This document shows positions 4,653 to 8,460 of a stretch of DNA of 8,460 bases, piece after piece. The translations under genes and the position numbers were made by a program. The stretch is from Pedosphaera sp. (GTDB lineage: Bacteria; Verrucomicrobiota; Verrucomicrobiia; Limisphaerales; SXTU01): NCBI GenBank assembly GCA_009695395.1, contig SIBB01000135.1, forward strand, positions 1 through 8,460, written 5' to 3'. Position 1 is the first letter of the stretch, and every line of letters begins with the position of its first letter. Below the pieces are notes generated by a model that had not been told where the DNA came from, searched no databases, and saw only the letters and a list, made by a program, of their open reading frames with translations.

Positions 4653-6656
4653 TCACCCGTTCACTGCCTGGAGCATCGGCACAGCGTGCAACGGCCGGGC
4701 GGTCTTCTCCGCCAGTTCCCTCGGGAGGCCGACGCGCGTGGTCACGGGCAGCAGGCCGCCCTCGCGGTAGAGCGTGATGGAGACATGCTCGTTGCGACGG
4801 ATGCAGGACTTGATGGCGTCGCGGTCTTTCTCGCACTGGAGAAGCGTCTTCCACGAGTAGATGTGCTTGGGCTTGTGGAAGTCGCTGTTCGCGATGAAGG
4901 GCAGCCGCTTCAGCCCGACCGGCGCGAAGATGTCGTTGCGGTTCGCGATTTCCCACGCGTCCAGCAACGGCGCGAACTCGTCCTGATTCTCCCAGAGGTA
5001 GAGCGTGTTCTTGCCCCACTCGCTCTTGAAGACGTGCGGGTGCGAGGCGACCGCCAGCGCGCCTTGCGCGTGGAGCTGCGCGATGGTCTCCGGCAAATCC
5101 AGCGAGGACGCGATGGGCATCTGCATGTCAATGCCCAGCAAGTGCGCGGAACTTTTCTTCGTCAGGCCGTCCTTGTTGAACTCGATGCCGGAGAGCAGCA
5201 GCATCCCATACTTGCGCCACGCGCGGCGGCGCTCGCGGTCCAGCACCTCAAAGTATTCCTCAAGCTGGCTCTCGGCTAAGACGAGGTTGCTCAACTTACT
5301 CAACTTCCCGATCACGCGGCGCGGGTCGGCGAGGTGGTCGGTGACGCAGATGCAGTCGAAGCCGCGCGGGCCGTAGAAGTCCACCAGCTCCGGCACGGTG
5401 AGGCTGCCGTCCGAGTAGTTGCTGTGGATGTGGAAATCGCAGAGCAAGGCGCGGCGCGCGGCGGTGCCGTCCACGATGGCAGGCGCGCTGGGCGTGGCTG
5501 CGGGCGGCAAGGCCTGCAACCGCGCGGGGGCGAACGTCGACCAGTCGCCCGCGTCATCGCACTGAGACAAGACTAGTTCTGCGATGCGCAACGCAGCGTC
5601 GGGGTGGGAGTGCTTGAGCAAGTTCGCGCGCCACTCATTCCACAGGCGCGCCTTCTTGGCGAACGCGTCCTCGATGATGCTAGGCACATCGCGGTTGCGC
5701 TCGGCCACGGTGCCGAGGCCGAGTTGCTGGATGAGCTGCGCGTTGCCGGTTTCCTGGCCGGGGATGATCTGGTTGATGACCATTGGGCAGCGTGCGGCGA
5801 TGGCCTCTTGCACCACTGCGCCCCCGGCTTTCCCGATGAGGACATGGTGCGACAACATTAGCGCGGGCATTTGATTGGTCCAGCCGAGCACTTGCACGCG
5901 CGCGCCGTGGGGGCGGAAGCGGTCTTGCAACTCCGCCTTCAGCTCCGCGTCGCGGCCCGTGGTGATGGTGATGTGGACGCGCTCGTTCTCGAGCAAGGCG
6001 TCCAGCACCTTGCCGCACTTCTTCTTCCCGTGGTTGATGACGTAAAGGAGCTTAATGGGGCCATTTTCTTCGAGCGGATAGGGGACGAGGCCGGGCGTGG
6101 CGAACTGCAGGCTGACCGGAAAACCCAGCGCGTGAATGCGGGACGCTTCCACGCCCGCCGCGCGCAGCACGGTGGCGGTGGGCTGGTTCGCGACCACGAA
6201 GGCATCGCTCGGCGCCCGGTGCCAAGCGGCGTTCACGGAAGTGGAGTCCGTCACGATGGTGACGAAGCGGAAGGGCTTCTCCGAGTGGTCACGGAAGAGT
6301 TCCTTGATGACCGGCGCGTAGGCGGGATAAGTCGAGACCACGCAGTCCGGCTGAGTCACGCGCAGCACGTCCCCCAGCGCGGTGCGCAGGCGCGTGAGCC
6401 CGGTCAGGCCGCTGTCGGCAACGGAGACGTGGTCGAGCAGCGAGTAGATGCCGCGCCAGAGCGTGGGGGCGTAGCGGACGACGCCGAGGTGCGCCTGCTT
6501 TACAAACGTGTTGAGCCGGCCGTAAGTGCTCTCGAAGAGATCGAGCACTTCGACCTGGGTCTCCGGCGCGATGAGTTCCAAGGCGTCTCGGAGATTGCGA
6601 GCCGCCGCATTGTGGCCTTCGCCGAAACCTGCTGTGAGGATGAGGACCTTCTTCAT
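4653..6656 (-). CDS. MGDG-synthase/UgtP-like glycosyltransferase fused to a PHP phosphoesterase domain
   Basis: 667 residues in one uninterrupted frame. Residues 1-365 form a GT28-type glycosyltransferase related to MGDG synthase and processive diacylglycerol glucosyltransferase: GFGEGHN at 10-16 (acceptor/lipid side), VVSTYPAYAPVI, TIVTDSTSVNAAWH, and the nucleotide-sugar motif GKAGGAVVQEA at 275-285 followed by IIPGQETGNA. An Ala/Pro-rich linker spans about 366-402. A PHP domain follows with all expected metal ligands: FHIHSNYSDG (H409, H411), VTDH (D440, H441), GIEFN (E492), SHPH (H539, H541) and SDFHKPK (D592, H594). This half resembles TrpH/YciV-type phosphoesterases. A glycosyltransferase acting on a lipid at the inner membrane is likely; the PHP substrate is unknown. 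I chose the ATG at 6656 because MKKVLILTAGFGEGHN is the family's usual beginning; a GTG at 6692 would add 12 basic residues. It lies 90 bp downstream of the receiver gene. Confidence 0.85.
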   Translation of the reverse strand: MKKVLILTAGFGEGHNAAARNLRDALELIAPETQVEVLDLFESTYGRLNTFVKQAHLGVVRYAPTLWRGIYSLLDHVSVADSGLTGLTRLRTALGDVLRVTQPDCVVSTYPAYAPVIKELFRDHSEKPFRFVTIVTDSTSVNAAWHRAPSDAFVVANQPTATVLRAAGVEASRIHALGFPVSLQFATPGLVPYPLEENGPIKLLYVINHGKKKCGKVLDALLENERVHITITTGRDAELKAELQDRFRPHGARVQVLGWTNQMPALMLSHHVLIGKAGGAVVQEAIAARCPMVINQIIPGQETGNAQLIQQLGLGTVAERNRDVPSIIEDAFAKKARLWNEWRANLLKHSHPDAALRIAELVLSQCDDAGDWSTFAPARLQALPPAATPSAPAIVDGTAARRALLCDFHIHSNYSDGSLTVPELVDFYGPRGFDCICVTDHLADPRRVIGKLSKLSNLVLAESQLEEYFEVLDRERRRAWRKYGMLLLSGIEFNKDGLTKKSSAHLLGIDMQMPIASSLDLPETIAQLHAQGALAVASHPHVFKSEWGKNTLYLWENQDEFAPLLDAWEIANRNDIFAPVGLKRLPFIANSDFHKPKHIYSWKTLLQCEKDRDAIKSCIRRNEHVSITLYREGGLLPVTTRVGLPRELAEKTARPLHAVPMLQAVNG

Positions 6657-6679
6657 GGCACGTTTCTTTTTAAGGTGCC
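6657..6679 (-). promoter_or_regulatory. Hairpin abutting the start codon of the fusion gene
   Basis: In the minus-strand transcript GGCAC (6679-6675) pairs with GTGCC (6661-6657), whose last base touches the ATG at 6656. The 13-nt loop (CTTAAAAAGAAAC) is the only purine-rich stretch near the start and would act as the ribosome-loading region. The stem is short (5 bp), so the effect may be small. If the GTG at 6692 were the real start, this element would lie inside the coding region. Confidence 0.3.
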
Positions 6680-6746
6680 GGCGGCAAGTCACGTTCCCGT
6701 GGCGGTGCGGAAACAGTCGGGTGAAATGAGGGTGGCCGGAACCAAC

Positions 6747-7163
6747 TCAAGGCGGATTCACCGTGCTTGCTGGGTGACTCTCCCACGAGATGGGTGACTC
6801 CGCCACCAGCTTGGTGACGCGCGCCACCACATCGCGCGGGCTGAAGGGCTTGGTCATGTAGTCGTTCGCGCCGAGGCCCAGGCTCACGGCGCGGAATTGC
6901 TCACTGGCGAACGCGCTGAGCATGAGGATGGGGATGTCCCGCGTGGAGGGCAGCACGCGGAGCATCTCGCACACGGCGAAGCCGTCGAGGCCGGGCAGGT
7001 CCAGGTCCAGCACGATGGCCTCGGGCAGCCAGCGCTGCGCGAGGGACACCGCCGCTATGCCGTCGCTCGCCGTGAGCACCTCGTAGCCAGCTTCGCTGAA
7101 GTTATAGGTGAGCAACTCCGTGATGTCCGGCTCGTCATCCGCGACCAAAATCCGGTGTGTCAT
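6747..7163 (-). CDS. Stand-alone response-regulator receiver domain
   Basis: 138 residues from the ATG at 7163, the size of a single CheY-like receiver with no output domain. All signature residues are present: acidic pair D9/D10 in VADDEP, phosphoacceptor D53 in VLDLDLPGLDG, the switch Ser S83 in LMLSAFAS, and K105 in YMTKPFSP. It should be phosphorylated by a histidine kinase and signal through protein contact, since it has no DNA-binding domain. No kinase lies in the window. A GTG at 7184 would add seven residues (MADASGL), but MTHRILVADDEP is the usual beginning of such proteins. No Shine-Dalgarno sequence is clear at either. The last 20 or so residues lie in a DNA stretch built from imperfect 20-bp repeats. 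The GT-PHP fusion gene follows on the same strand after 90 bp without a convincing terminator, so the two are probably co-transcribed. Confidence 0.88.
   Translation of the reverse strand: MTHRILVADDEPDITELLTYNFSEAGYEVLTASDGIAAVSLAQRWLPEAIVLDLDLPGLDGFAVCEMLRVLPSTRDIPILMLSAFASEQFRAVSLGLGANDYMTKPFSPRDVVARVTKLVAESPISWESHPASTVNPP
6772..6831. repeat. Imperfect 20-bp tandem repeat in the receiver gene's 3' end
   Basis: GGTGAC recurs at 6773, 6793 and 6813, exactly 20 bp apart. Copies 6772-6791 and 6792-6811 match at 16 of 20 positions; the third (6812-6831) is weaker. On the minus strand they encode the receiver's C-terminal end (VARVTKLVAESPISWESHP). A 20-bp period is not a codon multiple, so each copy is read in a different frame. 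Confidence 0.5.
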
Positions 7164-7222
7164 AAGCCCGGAAGCATCGGCCACTCACGCGGGCCACTCA
7201 ACGGCAGCAAGGTGAAAGGACG

Positions 7223-7890
7223 GTGACGTTCCGGTGCCGACCCCGGGATGAATTCAGGCCACGATTGCAGCGGGTGGAAGACACCGTGAGCAGTTGGGAA
7301 GACGCCGTTGCCGCGTTGGAAGAGCTCCTTGGCAAGGCTGGAAGGTAGCTGGGGAGAAAGCATGCCGTGGCCCGCCAGCCCGACGTGACCCTGGCTCAGT
7401 TGCAGAGGGTGGTGACCGACATGCCGGCTTAGAGCAGGGCCTCGAAAAAAAGAAGTCCGCCCTGAGCAAGCAACGTGCAGCCCTGAAAACCGCCTCCGAG
7501 AAAGCGGACCGGAACAACAAGCGCTGGTTCGACGCGTGGTCCGGCAACTTCCCCGACGGCTCCGCCGAACTGGCCGCCTTGTCGCAGATCGACACCGGGC
7601 CGCACACGCCCGCGCCCAGCCCGCTGATGATTAGCACCGTGAGACCCTCAGCAGGCGGTCATTTCGCCGAAGCGTATGTCAGTGGCGGCGGCAATCACGC
7701 CACGACGCTCCATCTGCAATGGAAAGTCGCGGGCGTGGATGCGGAGTTCGGCCACGACACGCTCGTGGTGCTCGCGGGGCAGAGCGTTGCGACCGGCGCG
7801 GGTGCGGGTGTCATCGTCACCTTTCGCACCAAGGCACAGAACAGCCAGGGTGTGACCTACAGCGCGGAGAAGACGGGCACGGCGTTGTAA
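7223..7890 (+). pseudogene. Interrupted hypothetical gene (coiled coil plus C-terminal beta domain)
   Basis: Two reading frames join into one plausible protein. The first is open from 7166 and reads protein-like from about 7265: a coiled-coil-type stretch (WEDAVAALEELLGKAGR), an in-frame TAG at 7346-7348, then LGRKHAVARQPDVTLAQL to VVTDMPA and a second TAG at 7430-7432. At 7429 sense continues in the next frame, equivalent to a one-base deletion, as LEQGLEKKKSALSKQRAALK, a heptad-like helix. A short linker and a Thr/Val-rich C-terminal part follow (TLHLQWKVAG, VIVTFRTKAQN) to the stop at 7888-7890. The ending resembles fibronectin-like tails of coiled-coil hypothetical proteins I associate with Verrucomicrobiota. 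No function is known. The start is uncertain: a GTG at 7223 is possible, and more sequence may be lost upstream. The reading frame that begins with ATG at 7294 has a meaningless Arg-rich N-terminus, which supports the frameshift view. Sequencing error is an alternative. Confidence 0.6.
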
Positions 7891-7903
7891 CCCTTGCAAA
7901 CAT

Positions 7904-7920
7904 GGGGCGAAAATTGCCCC
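7904..7920. repeat. Hairpin downstream of the interrupted gene
   Basis: GGGGC (7904-7908) pairs with GCCCC (7916-7920) around GAAAATT, 13 bp after the stop at 7890. It might act as a weak transcription terminator, but a run of C, not T, follows it, so a Rho-independent role is doubtful. Confidence 0.3.
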
Positions 7921-7940
7921 CCGGCTGGCGTGCAGTCCCC

Positions 7941-7959
7941 TCTCCCCCATCGGGGGAGA
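7941..7959. repeat. Perfect 8-bp stem hairpin before the porin gene
   Basis: TCTCCCCC (7941-7948) and GGGGGAGA (7952-7959) are perfect inverted repeats around a 3-base loop ATC. This is the strongest hairpin in the window. No T-tract follows on either strand. Short palindromes of this CTCCCC/GGGGAG kind are common as dispersed intergenic (REP-like) elements in many bacteria, so it may be one copy of a genome-wide repeat. It could also stop transcription from the left before the porin promoter. Confidence 0.5.
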
Positions 7960-8032
7960 AGATAATGGTTGTGACGCGTTTGTAACGAAAGCGACCTTTG
8001 TCTGTCACGAGGCGGTTGCACCTTGCGCCCCG

Positions 8033-8044
8033 TTGCAAATGCAA
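8033..8044. promoter_or_regulatory. Short palindrome upstream of the porin start
   Basis: TTGCA (8033-8037) and TGCAA (8040-8044) flank a central AA, 18 bp before the porin ATG. A further TTGCA lies at 8016-8020, 17 bp upstream of the first arm. It may be an operator for porin control or chance. No convincing -35/-10 pair was found nearby. Confidence 0.3.
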
Positions 8045-8062
8045 TCATTCATAACAAACACG

Positions 8063-8460
8063 ATGAAACACACCACCAAGACAGCCCTGGCTGCCACGAC
8101 CGCTGCGCTCGCGGCGTTCATCTGCCAGCCCTCCGCCCAAGCCCAATCCGCCGACACCCTGATCGACAAGCTTGTCGAGAAGGGCGTCCTGACTACCAAG
8201 GAAGCCCAGAGCCTCCGCGACGAGGCCGACAAGGATTTCACCCGCGCCTACTCCGCCAAGAGCGGCCTGCCCGAATGGGTCACGGCGCTCCGCGTCAGCG
8301 GCGATGTGCGCCTCCGCTACGACGGCATCTACATGGATCCCGACAGTGGCGGCGCGACCTCGGTGGACCGCAATCGCATCCGGCACCGCACGCGCCTCGG
8401 TGTCACGGCGACGCTGCAGGATGACTTCGAGGTGGGCATCCGCCTGACCTCGGGCGAGAA
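8063..8460 (+). CDS. Putative outer-membrane porin, N-terminal part (runs off the right edge)
   Basis: The frame is open from the ATG at 8063 to the window end, 132 complete codons. Residues 1-28 are a classic signal peptide: MKHTTK, a hydrophobic Ala/Leu core and a PSAQAQ cleavage region. A short helical segment follows (TLIDKLVEKGVLTTKEAQSL, about 31-50), typical of the periplasmic start of Verrucomicrobiota putative porins. From about residue 78 the sequence turns to alternating beta strands rich in Arg and aromatic residues (LRVSGDVRLRYDGIYMD, then RTRLGVTATLQDDFEVGIRL), as expected of a beta-barrel entering the outer membrane. Family members form diffusion channels for small solutes; some are thought to be phosphate-selective, but nothing here shows selectivity. 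No Shine-Dalgarno sequence precedes the ATG. The 172-bp upstream gap holds two hairpins and a palindrome. The barrel's remainder is outside the window. Confidence 0.8.
   Translation, partial: MKHTTKTALAATTAALAAFICQPSAQAQSADTLIDKLVEKGVLTTKEAQSLRDEADKDFTRAYSAKSGLPEWVTALRVSGDVRLRYDGIYMDPDSGGATSVDRNRIRHRTRLGVTATLQDDFEVGIRLTSGE

Noticed and set aside
4638..4655. TGAGC/GCTCA hairpin between the TauE/SafE and fusion genes
   Set aside because: A 5-bp stem with an 8-base loop that overlaps the fusion gene's stop codon and has no T-tract; likely chance.
5871..6797. 308-codon plus-strand frame opposite the glycosyltransferase domain
   Set aside because: No domain signature; it overlaps a gene with clear conserved motifs on the other strand and runs through the intergenic region into the receiver gene.
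7294..7428. ATG at 7294 as the true start of the hypothetical gene
   Set aside because: Residues before LEQGLEKKK are Arg/Gly/Pro-rich noise, whereas the neighbouring frame gives coiled-coil sequence over the same bases. A frameshift at about 7429 explains both.
8023..8424. Plus-strand frame overlapping the porin in another phase
   Set aside because: Pro/Arg/His-rich composition and no signal peptide; the 8063 frame has a clear signal peptide and porin-like strands.
1..8460. CRISPR arrays, tRNA or rRNA genes, transposases, toxin-antitoxin or phage-defence genes
   Set aside because: Looked for and not seen. The only tandem repeats are the coding 12-bp array and the 20-bp repeat in the receiver gene, and no mobile-element protein motif occurs in any frame.

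Overview
The window is high in G+C (about two thirds by eye) and bacterial. The best clue to the organism is the gene cut by the right edge: a putative outer-membrane porin of a type I associate with Verrucomicrobiota. Weak or missing Shine-Dalgarno sequences, a Lys/Ala/Pro-rich nucleic-acid-binding-type tail at the left edge and a coiled-coil hypothetical protein fit the same phylum, perhaps its Pedosphaera/Limisphaera branch. This is inference from protein style; no rRNA or marker gene is present.

Layout. (1) 1-197, minus: the start of a protein with PAAK repeats, read from a good sigma70-like promoter at 247-275. (2) 355-1734, plus: an exported amidohydrolase-fold protein that has lost most metal ligands. 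(3) 1809-2687, plus: a DMT/EamA-family transporter, 74 bp downstream and possibly co-transcribed. (4) 2742-3725, minus: a divergent NagB-like sugar-phosphate isomerase/deaminase, convergent with the transporter. (5) 3726-3840: a divergent intergenic region with a long dyad at 3778-3805. (6) 3841-4626, plus: a TauE/SafE permease. (7) 4653-6656, minus: a 667-residue fusion of an MGDG-synthase/UgtP-like glycosyltransferase and a complete PHP metallo-phosphoesterase domain. (8) 6747-7163, minus: a stand-alone response-regulator receiver domain, 90 bp upstream of the fusion gene and probably in the same transcription unit. (9) about 7223-7890, plus: an interrupted hypothetical gene with one amber codon and one frameshift. 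(10) 7891-8062: an intergenic region with two hairpins and a palindrome. (11) 8063-8460, plus: the porin N-terminus.

There is no sign of a phage, insertion sequence, CRISPR array, tRNA or rRNA. Apart from the likely transporter pair and the receiver/fusion pair, the genes look like separate housekeeping or accessory units. The most unusual item is the glycosyltransferase-PHP fusion next to a lone receiver. The metal-poor amidohydrolase and the NagB-like protein with an altered catalytic loop are the next most interesting. I saw nothing that amounts to a complete new multi-gene system.
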